DNA of 64,000 bases from Christiangramia crocea (GTDB lineage: Bacteria; Bacteroidota; Bacteroidia; Flavobacteriales; Flavobacteriaceae), in the NCBI RefSeq assembly GCF_022410465.1, contig NZ_JAJSON010000030.1, positions 1 through 64,000 of the forward strand, given 5' to 3'. Each line of letters starts with the position of its first letter. Within the stretch, counting starts at the first letter, position 1. The position numbers and the translations under genes were made by a program. Shown here in pieces: positions 36,395-45,070 of the stretch. Under the pieces are notes generated by a model. The model saw nothing but the letters and a program-made list of their open reading frames with translations, did no database searches and was not told the origin of the DNA.

Positions 36395-36397
36395 TAT

Positions 36398-36934
36398 TTA
36401 AAATTTAATAAGTCTGTAATTGTCATTTTGAAGCTGGACCAAAGCCGTCATTGCCGAAAGTGCAAATTGGGCATTTTCATCGGCTTTCTCTCTTGTCACT
36501 TTGTGGTGAGCTGCACTTTGCCCGCAAATTATCACCTGGACTCCATTATTAGCAAGTGCCTGAATAAGGGGGAGGTTAGGATTTTTACTTGCTTCAGGAT
36601 ATTTTTCAGTATAAAATTGGTCCTGTAGTAAATCAAAGACAGCATTTCCATGAATTACCAGTGCTACTTTCATATTTTTAGGAGAAACGCCTGCCTTTTC
36701 ATGCATATTAAGATATCTGGCAGCTGTTTCAATAAGTTTATTTGGCTGGGTTGGATCAAAACCTCTGTATACATCTATCACTGCACTGAGCATATTTGAA
36801 GTGTTGGTTTTGAATTCGGGAGATTCAACAGTAAAGGTTTTGCCATATTCCGGGATCACATCACCAGAGACATAGTCCTGAGAGAAACCGATAGAAGCTA
36901 TACACAGGGTTAGAACCCAAAGCCTTTTTTTCAT
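36398..36934 (-). CDS. Secreted DsrE/DsrF-like protein
   Basis: 178 residues with a signal peptide (MKKRLWVLTLCIASIGFSQ). The DsrE-like fold is suggested by MKVALVIHGNAVFDLL, then LIQALANNGVQVIICGQSAAH with the usual Cys in the CGQ loop. DsrE proteins carry sulfur, but exported DsrE-like proteins in Bacteroidota are uncharacterised. It is the first gene of an operon with two M20 amidohydrolases (3- and 4-base gaps). Confidence 0.75.
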   Translation of the reverse strand: MKKRLWVLTLCIASIGFSQDYVSGDVIPEYGKTFTVESPEFKTNTSNMLSAVIDVYRGFDPTQPNKLIETAARYLNMHEKAGVSPKNMKVALVIHGNAVFDLLQDQFYTEKYPEASKNPNLPLIQALANNGVQVIICGQSAAHHKVTREKADENAQFALSAMTALVQLQNDNYRLIKF

Positions 36935-37064
36935 AGTTCGAATTTAGGGTTTTAAAGATATTAAATTATACTTCATTGTTGGCTGCTAAAATGGATTGTT
37001 TAAAAAGGAATGAATTCGGGTTTACTTTTTTGGGCATTTTGGTTACCTTTCAGCTTTTAAAAAC

Positions 37065-37076
37065 GGAGGAAAATTG
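37065..37076 (+). promoter_or_regulatory. Strong Shine-Dalgarno deciding a TTG start
   Basis: GGAGGA (37065-37070) lies 3 bases before TTG at 37074. Most genes here lack such a site, and no ATG is available near this start, so the site supports initiation at TTG. Confidence 0.6.
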
Positions 37077-39395
37077 GAAGCTTATTTAGCTGAATTGAAT
37101 GACGCACAAAGGGCCCCGGTGCTACAAAAAGATGGGCCAATGATTGTAATTGCCGGTGCTGGATCGGGTAAAACCAGGGTGCTTACCTACAGGATAGCCT
37201 ATTTGATGAGCCAGGGGGTTGATGCGTTCAGTATTCTGTCGCTTACATTTACGAATAAGGCTGCGCGTGAAATGAAACAGCGTATTGCCAGAATAGTGGG
37301 TAACAGTGAGGCCAAGAATTTATGGATGGGTACTTTCCATTCTGTCTTTGCCAAAATATTGAGGTTTGAGGCTGATAAACTGGGCTATCCGTCAAATTTT
37401 ACTATCTATGATACCCAGGACTCACAGAGCGTTATCAGGGCCATTATCAAGGATATGAGGCTGGATAAGGATGTCTATAAATACAAGCAGGTTTATAACC
37501 GGATCTCGTCATATAAGAACAGCCTGATTACTGTCAAGGCATATTTTCAGAATCCTGAACTCCAGGAGGCCGACGCCATGTCTAAAAAACCCAGGCTTGG
37601 GGAAATATATAAGGAATATGTAGACCGGTGCTTTAAGGCAGGAGCAATGGATTTTGATGACCTTCTGCTGAAAACCAACGAACTTCTTAACAGGTTTCCC
37701 GATGTGCTTCATAAATACCAGAGCCGGTTCAAATATATACTTGTGGATGAGTATCAGGATACCAATCATTCGCAATATCTGATCGTAAGGGCTCTTTCAG
37801 ACAAATTTCAGAATATTTGCGTGGTAGGTGATGATGCCCAGAGTATCTACGCTTTTCGCGGGGCCAATATTAATAATATCCTGAATTTTCAGAAAGATTA
37901 TGATGATGTGCAGATGTACAGACTGGAGCAGAATTACCGGTCTACCAAGAATATTGTAAATGCGGCTAACTCCATAATCGATAAGAACAAGACGAAACTG
38001 GAAAAGATAGTATGGACGGCCAATGACGATGGTCCTAAGATCATCGTAAACCGTCTGCTTACCGATGGAGAGGAAGGCCGATATGTGGCAAGCTCCATTT
38101 TTGAGAATAAAATGCAAAACCAGCTTAATAACAGTGATTTTGCTATACTATACCGGACCAATGCTCAGAGTAGGGCTATGGAAGATGCTTTAAGAAAAAA
38201 GGATATTCCATACCGTATCTATGGAGGGCTTTCTTTCTACCAGAGAAAGGAGATTAAGGATGTTCTGGCTTATTTGAGACTTACACTTAATCCTAAAGAC
38301 GAGGAAGCCCTTAAAAGGGTAATCAATTATCCTTCCAGGGGAATAGGGCAGACTACCATGGATCGTCTGGCAGTTGCCGCGAACCAGCATAACCGATCGA
38401 TCTTTGAAGTAATTGAAAACCTTGATAAACTCGACCTTAAAATAAACCGTGGAACTCAGACGAAACTTGAGAATTTTGTGAACATGATCAAGAGTTTCAG
38501 GATCATGAATGAGAATGCCGATGCTTTTCAACTTGCGGAAACAGTTACCCGTAAAACCGGTCTGGTCCAGGAACTCAAAAAGGATGGCACACCTGAAGGA
38601 ATAGCGAGAATCGAAAATATAGAAGAATTGTTAAATGGGATTCGCGATTTCGTGGAGGGCCAAATAGAACTTGCTGATGCTTCTGGTTCTTTAGCCGAAT
38701 TTCTTGAAGATGTTGCGCTAGCAACAGATATGGATAAGGATACCGGGGATGAGGACCGGGTGGCGCTTATGACCATTCACCTAGCCAAGGGACTGGAGTT
38801 TCCCTATGTTTATATTGTAGGGATGGAAGAAGACCTGTTTCCTTCGGCTATGAGCATGAATACCCGGAGTGAACTGGAAGAAGAAAGGCGACTGTTTTAT
38901 GTGGCGTTAACGAGGGCTGAAAAACAGGCTTATCTCACCTATACCTTATCGCGCTATCGCTGGGGAAAGCTGGTGGATGCTGAACCTAGTCGTTTTATAG
39001 AAGAAATAGACGATCAATATCTCGATATGATGGTGCCCCAGGACGATTACAAATATAAACCACTGGTAGATACCGATATTTTTGGGGACGATGTAGACAA
39101 AACCAAGCTCAGGCAGACGAAGCCAAAAAATGGAACTCCACCGCCATCCCATAAACCTTCCGAAGAACAGTTAAGAAAACTTCGAAAACTGAAACCTGCG
39201 GCTAATGAACCAGCCAAAGCCAGAAATAACATTGAACTTGCTGAGGGGAACGAGGTAGAACATATGCGTTTTGGAAGGGGAAAGGTGTTGAAGCTGGAAG
39301 GCGTGGGACAGGATAAAAAGGCTGAGATCCATTTTGAAGAAGGCGGGATCAAAAAACTATTGCTTCGTTTTGCAAAGCTTAAAGTTCTGTCATGA
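37074..39395 (+). CDS. UvrD/PcrA-like superfamily 1 helicase
   Basis: 773 residues from TTG 37074. The protein then begins EAYLAELNDAQRAPVL as in family members. Walker A AGAGSGKT (about 27-34), motif Ia TFTNKAAREM, motif II VDEYQDTN, motif III VVGDDAQSIYAFRGA, motif IV EQNYRS, motif V TIHLAKGLEFPYVYI and motif VI VALTRAEKQAYLTY. The C-terminal 90 residues hold a Tudor-like segment (VEHMRFGRGKVLKLEG), as in PcrA/UvrD, that can bind RNA polymerase. 3'-5' helicase for excision repair and replication. Possibly named uvrD or pcrA. Confidence 0.93.
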   Translation: MEAYLAELNDAQRAPVLQKDGPMIVIAGAGSGKTRVLTYRIAYLMSQGVDAFSILSLTFTNKAAREMKQRIARIVGNSEAKNLWMGTFHSVFAKILRFEADKLGYPSNFTIYDTQDSQSVIRAIIKDMRLDKDVYKYKQVYNRISSYKNSLITVKAYFQNPELQEADAMSKKPRLGEIYKEYVDRCFKAGAMDFDDLLLKTNELLNRFPDVLHKYQSRFKYILVDEYQDTNHSQYLIVRALSDKFQNICVVGDDAQSIYAFRGANINNILNFQKDYDDVQMYRLEQNYRSTKNIVNAANSIIDKNKTKLEKIVWTANDDGPKIIVNRLLTDGEEGRYVASSIFENKMQNQLNNSDFAILYRTNAQSRAMEDALRKKDIPYRIYGGLSFYQRKEIKDVLAYLRLTLNPKDEEALKRVINYPSRGIGQTTMDRLAVAANQHNRSIFEVIENLDKLDLKINRGTQTKLENFVNMIKSFRIMNENADAFQLAETVTRKTGLVQELKKDGTPEGIARIENIEELLNGIRDFVEGQIELADASGSLAEFLEDVALATDMDKDTGDEDRVALMTIHLAKGLEFPYVYIVGMEEDLFPSAMSMNTRSELEEERRLFYVALTRAEKQAYLTYTLSRYRWGKLVDAEPSRFIEEIDDQYLDMMVPQDDYKYKPLVDTDIFGDDVDKTKLRQTKPKNGTPPPSHKPSEEQLRKLRKLKPAANEPAKARNNIELAEGNEVEHMRFGRGKVLKLEGVGQDKKAEIHFEEGGIKKLLLRFAKLKVLS

Positions 39396-39420
39396 TATTG
39401 CCGTTAAACTTCTGTTATAG

Positions 39421-39447
39421 AAAGCCGCGAAAAGCGGCTTTATTTTT
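39421..39447 (+). terminator. Terminator after the helicase gene
   Basis: AAAGCCGC-GAAA-AGCGGCTTT followed by ATTTTT, 25 bases past the stop. Confidence 0.75.
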
Positions 39448-39463
39448 ACCTTGAAATTATAAA

Positions 39464-39709
39464 AGGATACGAAAAGGAAGCAGAGTAAAATGGAATTGGG
39501 GTAAGGGTACCACAAGAGGAGAAGTGATGGCCACTTCTAAATAGAAAGTGACAAGGACCATCGATGGAAATGAGATTACCAGGAACGAAGAAAAAAGAAA
39601 TAGGACCTTATATACCAGGCAGAAGGATGGAAGTAAGATTCTGAAACTGAATATTGAGGTTGAGAAATCCGATGAGGTTTTTCCGGATTCTCAGGTGGTT
39701 ACATTTTAA
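39464..39709 (+). pseudogene. DUF2945/HVA1-type small protein gene with lost start and amber stop
   Basis: One continuous 81-codon frame resembles DUF2945 proteins: IRKGSRVKWNWGKGTTRGEV, then KVTRTIDGNEITRNEE, LYTRQKDGSKILKL and NIEVEKS. Two lesions: the expected ATG reads AGG (39464), and codon 27 is TAG (39542), where relatives usually carry Glu before KVTR. The remaining frame after the TAG could start only at a GTG (39548; about 54 residues) and would lack the first strands. It is most likely a recent pseudogene. Confidence 0.7.
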
Positions 39710-39745
39710 AATTGTAAATTTTAATGAGTTTAAAAAAATATTATT

Positions 39746-40369
39746 ATGGCTGCTGAATTAATAAGGATTTATGATGAAAACCCTGCTCCCAAACATATAA
39801 GTAAAGTTGTAGAAGTCCTCAAAAAAGGAGGACTTGTTATTTATCCTACTGACACTATCTATGGGTTAGGATGTGATATTACCAATGTTTCGGCTCTGGA
39901 GAAAATAGCCCAGATCAAGAATGTAAAACTGGAAAAGTCAAACTTTTCGTTTGTATGTGAAGATCTTAGCAATCTTTCAGATTACGTTAAACAAATAGAT
40001 ACTGCTACTTTTAAGATATTGAAGCGCTGTCTGCCGGGGCCATATACTTTTATCCTGCCTGGTGGGAACAATCTTCCAAATGTATTCAAGAAAAGGAAAA
40101 CTGTCGGGATTCGTGTGCCGGATAACAATATTTGCCGGGCAATAGTAAATGGCCTGGGCAATCCCATAGTTTCTACTTCAATTCGGGATGATGACGAGGT
40201 CCTTGAATATGGAACCGATCCTGAACTTATCAGGGAAAAATGGAATAATCTCGTAGATATTGTGATCGATGGTGGTTACGGAGATAACATTCCATCCACG
40301 GTGATTGACCTTACCACTGAAGAACCCCAGGTGATCAGGGAAGGAAAAGGAAGCGTTGATATATTATGA
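39746..40369 (+). CDS. Sua5/YciO/YrdC-family protein (threonylcarbamoyl-AMP synthase-like)
   Basis: 207 residues. Conserved YrdC-fold segments: GGLVIYPTDTIYGLGCD (about 28-44), NVKLEKSNFSFVCEDLSN, PGPYTFILPG, KRKTVGIRVPDN, NPIVSTSIR and PSTVIDLTTEEPQVIREG. The K-R-S-N type binding residues are present, with the YciO-like variant KxxxSNF. Role: L-threonylcarbamoyladenylate formation for tRNA t6A, or the less defined YciO role. The gene follows the decayed DUF2945 gene. Confidence 0.83.
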   Translation: MAAELIRIYDENPAPKHISKVVEVLKKGGLVIYPTDTIYGLGCDITNVSALEKIAQIKNVKLEKSNFSFVCEDLSNLSDYVKQIDTATFKILKRCLPGPYTFILPGGNNLPNVFKKRKTVGIRVPDNNICRAIVNGLGNPIVSTSIRDDDEVLEYGTDPELIREKWNNLVDIVIDGGYGDNIPSTVIDLTTEEPQVIREGKGSVDIL

Positions 40370-40370
40370 T

Positions 40371-41459
40371 TTAGAAGATTTTATCCAGGTTTTCGATAAA
40401 ATAAACATGTACCACATCTGGAGAAAGGATCGTTCCTTTTTTCGTATGTGCTTTAGCCAGTTCATATCCCAGTTTAGCAGCATTCATTCTTTGAGTGGGA
40501 GTGCCGTGATGTGTATTACTTTCTACCAGACAGTCGCCCACGTTAAAGGATAGCTGAAAATATTCTTCTATCCTTTTCCAGTTGTAGGTAGCTCCCCGTT
40601 TATGGGTTAGAAAATAGGCGGCTGCAAAATCAGCCTCCAGTTCTATGAATCTTGAAAGTTCCCAGGCTTCAGTGAAGTTATAATCGGTGGACCATGAGTT
40701 GCTGTTTTTGTACTGAGCCTGATGCCACCATTCATGAGCGAGAATGGCTGAAAATGCAATTTTTCCATCAATTCCGGCTTCAACAAGAGTTTCTATGAGT
40801 CCATCGCCTATAACCAGGAGACCGTTAGCCAGGGTGAAAGCGTCCATAGCAAAATATGGGCTTTCGGGCAGGGTTGATGACAGTGCATTTACATCAAGAA
40901 GTAAATCAGCTTTATGATAAGCTTCATTTCGGTTACGAACGCTTCTGTCAAAGCTCTCGATCATATCGGTGAGCGTTTCCCGGTCATTCAAAGAAACTGT
41001 ATGCTGGCCATTCAGAGTAATGTTATGGTTAAGATTCCAAAACTCAGTGAGTTCTCTTATCCTTTTTTTAGCCAGCTGATCATATTCACCATTAGCTCCA
41101 TAATAGTTTTCCCCTCTGTAATGGGTAACATATTTTTTATGAAGTTCTGTATAATAATTTGCCAGGTTGATATCAAAATACGGATCTGTGGCGAAATCGT
41201 CAAAATACCCAAGCAGAACACTGCCAAAATCGGTTAGCTGGCAGGAAGAAAGTCCAGGGTCCTCCTCAAAATATCTGTATTCAGAAAAGCATGGACGTAT
41301 CCCTGCTTTTGTTGTAGTTACTTTTTTTTGCTGAAGTTCTGATTGAAGAACATAGGGGTGAAATACAGGCTCTTTCAGGTTGAACTCTTCTTTAGAGCAG
41401 GCCTGAAATAGTGAGTATAAAAGTAAACCAATACACCAGATGTAGAACTTCCTTTTCAT
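40371..41459 (-). CDS. Predicted zinc metallopeptidase lipoprotein
   Basis: 362 residues. A lipoprotein signal with Cys21 (SLFQAC). The zincin motif H242-E-W-W-H246 is followed 29 residues later by ELEAD (E275 the likely third ligand) and AAAYFLTHKRG. A later HHGTPTQRMNAA (317-328) recalls the HGTxxQR signature of neutral zinc metallopeptidases of the YpfJ type. The long N-terminal part (30-230) is unlike that family. The combination points to an envelope-bound protease of unknown target. It converges with the Sua5/YciO gene with a 1-base gap. Confidence 0.68.
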   Translation of the reverse strand: MKRKFYIWCIGLLLYSLFQACSKEEFNLKEPVFHPYVLQSELQQKKVTTTKAGIRPCFSEYRYFEEDPGLSSCQLTDFGSVLLGYFDDFATDPYFDINLANYYTELHKKYVTHYRGENYYGANGEYDQLAKKRIRELTEFWNLNHNITLNGQHTVSLNDRETLTDMIESFDRSVRNRNEAYHKADLLLDVNALSSTLPESPYFAMDAFTLANGLLVIGDGLIETLVEAGIDGKIAFSAILAHEWWHQAQYKNSNSWSTDYNFTEAWELSRFIELEADFAAAYFLTHKRGATYNWKRIEEYFQLSFNVGDCLVESNTHHGTPTQRMNAAKLGYELAKAHTKKGTILSPDVVHVYFIENLDKIF

Positions 41460-41535
41460 AGCGTGAAATTTTGGTGATCAGACCACATAAATTTACACAT
41501 AAATTGCTCTCTATTAGATAATTATAGCATAAAAA

Positions 41536-41573
41536 TTAAAAAGCCCCACACAACTGTATGGGGCTTTTTTTAA
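41536..41573. terminator. Bidirectional-looking terminator after the OmpA-family gene
   Basis: AAAAGCCCCA...TGGGGCTTTT with an 8-10 base loop and T run, between the metallopeptidase start and the OmpA-family stop. Confidence 0.78.
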
Positions 41574-41594
41574 GTATTTGAAAGATTTCTCTTC

Positions 41595-42440
41595 TTATTC
41601 CTCTCCGGAAGTGGCTTTTTCCATTCCTTCTTCAATCATGCTGTAGAACTGATCAAGTTTTGGAAGAACTACGATTCTTGTTCTTCTGTTCTTAGCACGT
41701 CCTTCTGCAGTTTCGTTGGTTGCAACAGGAATGTAGTAACTTCTACCAGCGGCAGTCATTCTTGATGGCTCAACACCAAAATCATCCTGAAGTACTCTTA
41801 CTACAGAAGTAGCACGTTTCACACTAAGATCCCAGTTGTCTTCGAACATAGAAGTTTTGATAGGCTTATTGTCGGTATGACCTTCAACCATAAACTCAAT
41901 ATTTGGTTTGCTCTTAACAACGGTAGCAACTTTTCCAAGGACTTCTTTAGCACGTGGAGTAATGTTGTAACGTCCACTGTCAAAAAGAAGCTTATCGGAA
42001 ATAGAAACGTAAACCACACCTTTTTCTACATTGATCTCGATATCCTCGTCGCTCATGTTACCTAATGCACCTTTAAGGCTGGTTACAAGCGCAAGAGTTA
42101 CAGAATCTTTTTTGTTCAGAGCATCCTGCATGGAACGAATAGCAAGATCTTTTTCCTTGATACTCTCTAGAGAACGTTCAAGGTTCTCTGCTTCTTTCTT
42201 AGAAAGAGTAGCCAGATCTCCTACGTTGTTAAGTAACGCAGCATTAGTATTATTAAGTCTGGTAATCTCCTGATTCATTCTGTCTTTTTCATCAAGACAG
42301 GAGTTCAGTTTGACTGTAGCAGTATTTAACTGATCCTGAGTTTCTCTTTGCTTTGCCTCTAGTTCATTGTATTTTTTCTGGGAAACACATGAAGATAGCA
42401 AAATGGCAGCTGTTGCCGACAAAAGCATGATTTTTTTCAT
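41595..42440 (-). CDS. OmpA-family lipoprotein
   Basis: 281 residues. Lipobox LLSSC (Cys18), a long coiled coil (about 22-115: KKYNELEAKQRETQDQLNTA), then an OmpA/MotB peptidoglycan-binding domain. Its motifs include LLFDSGRYNITPRAKEVL, VEGHTDNKPI, DLSVKRATSVVRVL and GRAKNRRTRIVVLP. The layout is that of a peptidoglycan-tethering outer-membrane lipoprotein. Monocistronic with its own terminator. Confidence 0.88.
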   Translation of the reverse strand: MKKIMLLSATAAILLSSCVSQKKYNELEAKQRETQDQLNTATVKLNSCLDEKDRMNQEITRLNNTNAALLNNVGDLATLSKKEAENLERSLESIKEKDLAIRSMQDALNKKDSVTLALVTSLKGALGNMSDEDIEINVEKGVVYVSISDKLLFDSGRYNITPRAKEVLGKVATVVKSKPNIEFMVEGHTDNKPIKTSMFEDNWDLSVKRATSVVRVLQDDFGVEPSRMTAAGRSYYIPVATNETAEGRAKNRRTRIVVLPKLDQFYSMIEEGMEKATSGEE

Positions 42441-42538
42441 AATTCGTTTCTTATAAATTTAAATTGTTAGAATGCCCAAAAATATCAAAAAAATAGCAAG
42501 CCGAAAAGCTATTTTAACATTTCCTTTTTTATTTATTT

Positions 42539-43531
42539 TTAAAATTGACTGAATTTATTTTTTTTCAGCACATAATGGGAGTATACAACGGAGTGAATCA
42601 CATAATATTTCTTGAAAATGAAATCTTTGGGTCGCTTATTCCAGATCCTTCTAAAATGACTGTAAAAACTACCATGTGCCTGAAGAATGGCAAAAAAATG
42701 ATTGAACCTTCCTTCAAATAAGAACTTTATTCCGGCCAGCCCGTCAAGGATCATCCTGATCAATAAAATATAATAGACTTTGGGCGCCTCCACATTCTTA
42801 AGAAGAAGAAAAAGGCTGTTTCTGAAGTTGAAAAAGGTTTTTTTAGGGTTCATGTTCTGCAAAGTAGCCCCTCCAACATGATAGATACGGGAATTACTAA
42901 CATATTTGATTTTATATCCCTTATTCTGAAGCCTCCAGCATAGATCTATTTCTTCCTGGTGGGCAAAGAAATCTTCATCTAGACCTCCAAGCTCGTTATA
43001 TGTAGATCTTCTTACCGCCAGACAGGCTCCGCTTGCCCAGAAGATATACTGGTCATTGTTGTACTGCCCATGGTCTTCTTCCAGGTGCTGGAAGATCCTT
43101 CCTCGGCAGAACGGGTAACCATATTTATCGATATACCCTCCTGCAGCTCCTGCATACTCAAAATGATCTCTGCTTTTATAGTCCAGTATCTTAGGTTGTA
43201 TTGCCGCAGTTTCAGGTTCCTCTTCAAAGACATGAAGGATTGGATCCAGCCAGTTAGGCGTAACCTCCACATCGCTGTTCAAAAGGACCTGTATCTCTTC
43301 TTCCACCGATTTCAGAGCAAGGTTATATCCTCCTGCATAACCGGCATTTAGGTTGTTTTGAATGATCCTTACCTGAGGGAAATTGAGCTTAACATATTCA
43401 ACAGAATCATCTGTGGAAGCATTGTCGGCCACATAGATATTAGCCCCGGGGGAGTTTTTAAGTACCGATGGTAAAAATTGCTCAAGCAGGTCTTTACCAT
43501 TCCAGTTAAGTATAACAACTGCTACTTTCAT
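42539..43531 (-). CDS. Glycosyltransferase family 2
   Basis: 330 residues. GT-A fold: VAVVILNWNGKDLLEQFLPS, the YVADNASTDDS motif, LLNSDVEV (DXD-like), and WASGACLAVRRSTYNELGGLDEDFFAHQEEIDLCWRL near residue 165-200. The last, ED/H-type motif is that of rhamnosyl/GT2 enzymes like WbbL. A C-terminal part with hydrophobic helices (about 240-290) suggests membrane association. Sugar and acceptor unknown. It begins immediately after the stop of the HsdR_N-domain gene and is co-transcribed with it. Confidence 0.88.
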   Translation of the reverse strand: MKVAVVILNWNGKDLLEQFLPSVLKNSPGANIYVADNASTDDSVEYVKLNFPQVRIIQNNLNAGYAGGYNLALKSVEEEIQVLLNSDVEVTPNWLDPILHVFEEEPETAAIQPKILDYKSRDHFEYAGAAGGYIDKYGYPFCRGRIFQHLEEDHGQYNNDQYIFWASGACLAVRRSTYNELGGLDEDFFAHQEEIDLCWRLQNKGYKIKYVSNSRIYHVGGATLQNMNPKKTFFNFRNSLFLLLKNVEAPKVYYILLIRMILDGLAGIKFLFEGRFNHFFAILQAHGSFYSHFRRIWNKRPKDFIFKKYYVIHSVVYSHYVLKKNKFSQF

Positions 43532-43978
43532 TTATCTTTTGTATTCTGGCAGAGCCTCCAAAAAAATATAATTTTCATTTTCATAATCCATTCGACAGAA
43601 ATAATGCTGTAGCCCATTGGTCACCATTAAGAAATTAGCTTTTAAACTAAGATTATACCGGGCTACCTGATCAAATGTTGCCTGGGTTATCTTAACAGAA
43701 GGTGCCTTGCATTCCACAATAATCTGAATATTTCCATCAGGTTCAAAGACAACTATATCATATCTTTTGGTAAGACCGGCGATTTTCAGCTGCTTTTCTA
43801 CGTTTATTAGACTTAAAGGGTAATTCTTTTCATCCTGCAAAAATTTCACACAATGTTGTCTTACCCATTCCTCCGGAGTAAGAATCACAAATTTTTTCCT
43901 CAGATCGTCAAAAACGGCTATTTTATTTTGATTATTTTTGAACCGAAACGAATATTGGGGGAAATTCAATTTTTGCAT
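43532..43978 (-). CDS. HsdR N-terminal-domain (PD-(D/E)xK fold) protein, stand-alone
   Basis: 148 residues, consisting only of the restriction-enzyme-R N-terminal nuclease fold. Catalytic-like D74 (KRYDIVVF) and E89-x-K91 (IVECKAP) are intact, and Gln in the following helix (TFDQVARYN) is typical. No helicase, HsdM or HsdS is nearby, so it is not a restriction system. A perfect -7 box TACTTTTG (plus 43983-43990, minus-strand reading) ends only 5 bases before the ATG, so the message may be nearly leaderless. Divergent from holA. Confidence 0.78.
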   Translation of the reverse strand: MQKLNFPQYSFRFKNNQNKIAVFDDLRKKFVILTPEEWVRQHCVKFLQDEKNYPLSLINVEKQLKIAGLTKRYDIVVFEPDGNIQIIVECKAPSVKITQATFDQVARYNLSLKANFLMVTNGLQHYFCRMDYENENYIFLEALPEYKR

Positions 43979-44062
43979 GTTTCAAAAGTAAGAAAGAATA
44001 TTACAGGCCTGCAATTTACTTTTTAAGTTTCCCTTATAATCAAAACCGCGCAGTGATTCCGT

Positions 44063-45067
44063 ATGGATGAAGCAAGACAAATTGTAAATGATATTCAAAA
44101 GGGAAATATAAAGCCTCTTTATTTCCTGATGGGCGAGGAGCCTTATTATATAGACAGGATATCCGATTTTATCGAAGAATCGATCCTGACCGAGGAAGAA
44201 CGGGGGTTTAACCAGATGCTGATCTACGGCAGGGATACTAGTATTGATGATATTGTGAGCAACGCCAAACGCTATCCCATGATGGCTGAAAGACAGGTGG
44301 TGATCGTGAAAGAAGCTCAGGATCTGTCAAGGACCATAGAAAAGCTCGCAGATTATGCTGAAAACCCCCAGCCTACTACAGTTTTGGTGGTTTGCTATAA
44401 ATATAAAAAGATAGATAAACGAAAAAAACTGTATAAAGCCATAGCGAAAAACGGGCTTGTTTTTGAAGGAAAAAGACTTTATGAGAACCAGGTAGGAAAC
44501 TGGATCATAAAGACCATGAAGAGCAGGGGATATGGTATTTCTCCAAAAGCTGCCCAGATGCTTGTTGAATTTCTTGGGACCGATCTTGGGAAGATAGATA
44601 ATGAACTTCAGAAACTGCAATTAATCTGTGAGGCAGGGACCAGTATTAGCCCGGAGATCATTGAAGAGAATATAGGAATAAGCAAGGATTTCAATAATTT
44701 TGAATTACGCAATGCAATAGGAGTACGGGACTCCCTGAAAGCTCATCGCATAGTGAATTACTTTGCCCAGAATCCTAAGGATAATCCTTTGGTAGTAACG
44801 ATTTCACTTCTTTTTTCCTTTTTTTCCCAGATTCTGCAGTATCACGGACTTGCTGATAAATCAAAAGGCAGTGTGGCAAAACAGTTGGGTGTAAATCCCT
44901 ATTTTGTAAATGATTATGTTGTTGCTGCACGGAATTATCCGATGAAAAAGGTAAGCAGGGCGATCAGCCTGCTTCAGGAAACTGATGTGAAAAGTAAAGG
45001 GGTAGGCGCGGCGAATGTTTCGCATGGAGATCTTTTAAAGGAACTACTGGTAAAAATAATGAATTAA
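44063..45067 (+). CDS. holA: DNA polymerase III delta subunit
   Basis: 334 residues. The N-terminal AAA+ like part has YFLMGEEPYYIDRISDFIEE and MMAERQVVIVKEAQDL. The lid and C-terminal collar domains follow (FNNFELRNAIGVRDSLKAHR, then ISLLFSFFSQILQYH). It opens the sliding clamp within the clamp-loader complex. It is followed by menA after 3 bases. Confidence 0.9.
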   Translation: MDEARQIVNDIQKGNIKPLYFLMGEEPYYIDRISDFIEESILTEEERGFNQMLIYGRDTSIDDIVSNAKRYPMMAERQVVIVKEAQDLSRTIEKLADYAENPQPTTVLVVCYKYKKIDKRKKLYKAIAKNGLVFEGKRLYENQVGNWIIKTMKSRGYGISPKAAQMLVEFLGTDLGKIDNELQKLQLICEAGTSISPEIIEENIGISKDFNNFELRNAIGVRDSLKAHRIVNYFAQNPKDNPLVVTISLLFSFFSQILQYHGLADKSKGSVAKQLGVNPYFVNDYVVAARNYPMKKVSRAISLLQETDVKSKGVGAANVSHGDLLKELLVKIMN

Positions 45068-45070
45068 AGA

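Noticed and set aside
39548-39709. Independent small gene starting at GTG 39548
   Set aside because: The frame continues upstream across the TAG with family-like sequence, there is no RBS, and the product would lack the first part of the domain.
43532-43978. Restriction-modification system
   Set aside because: Only the N-terminal nuclease-fold domain is present; no helicase domain, methylase or specificity gene in the window.
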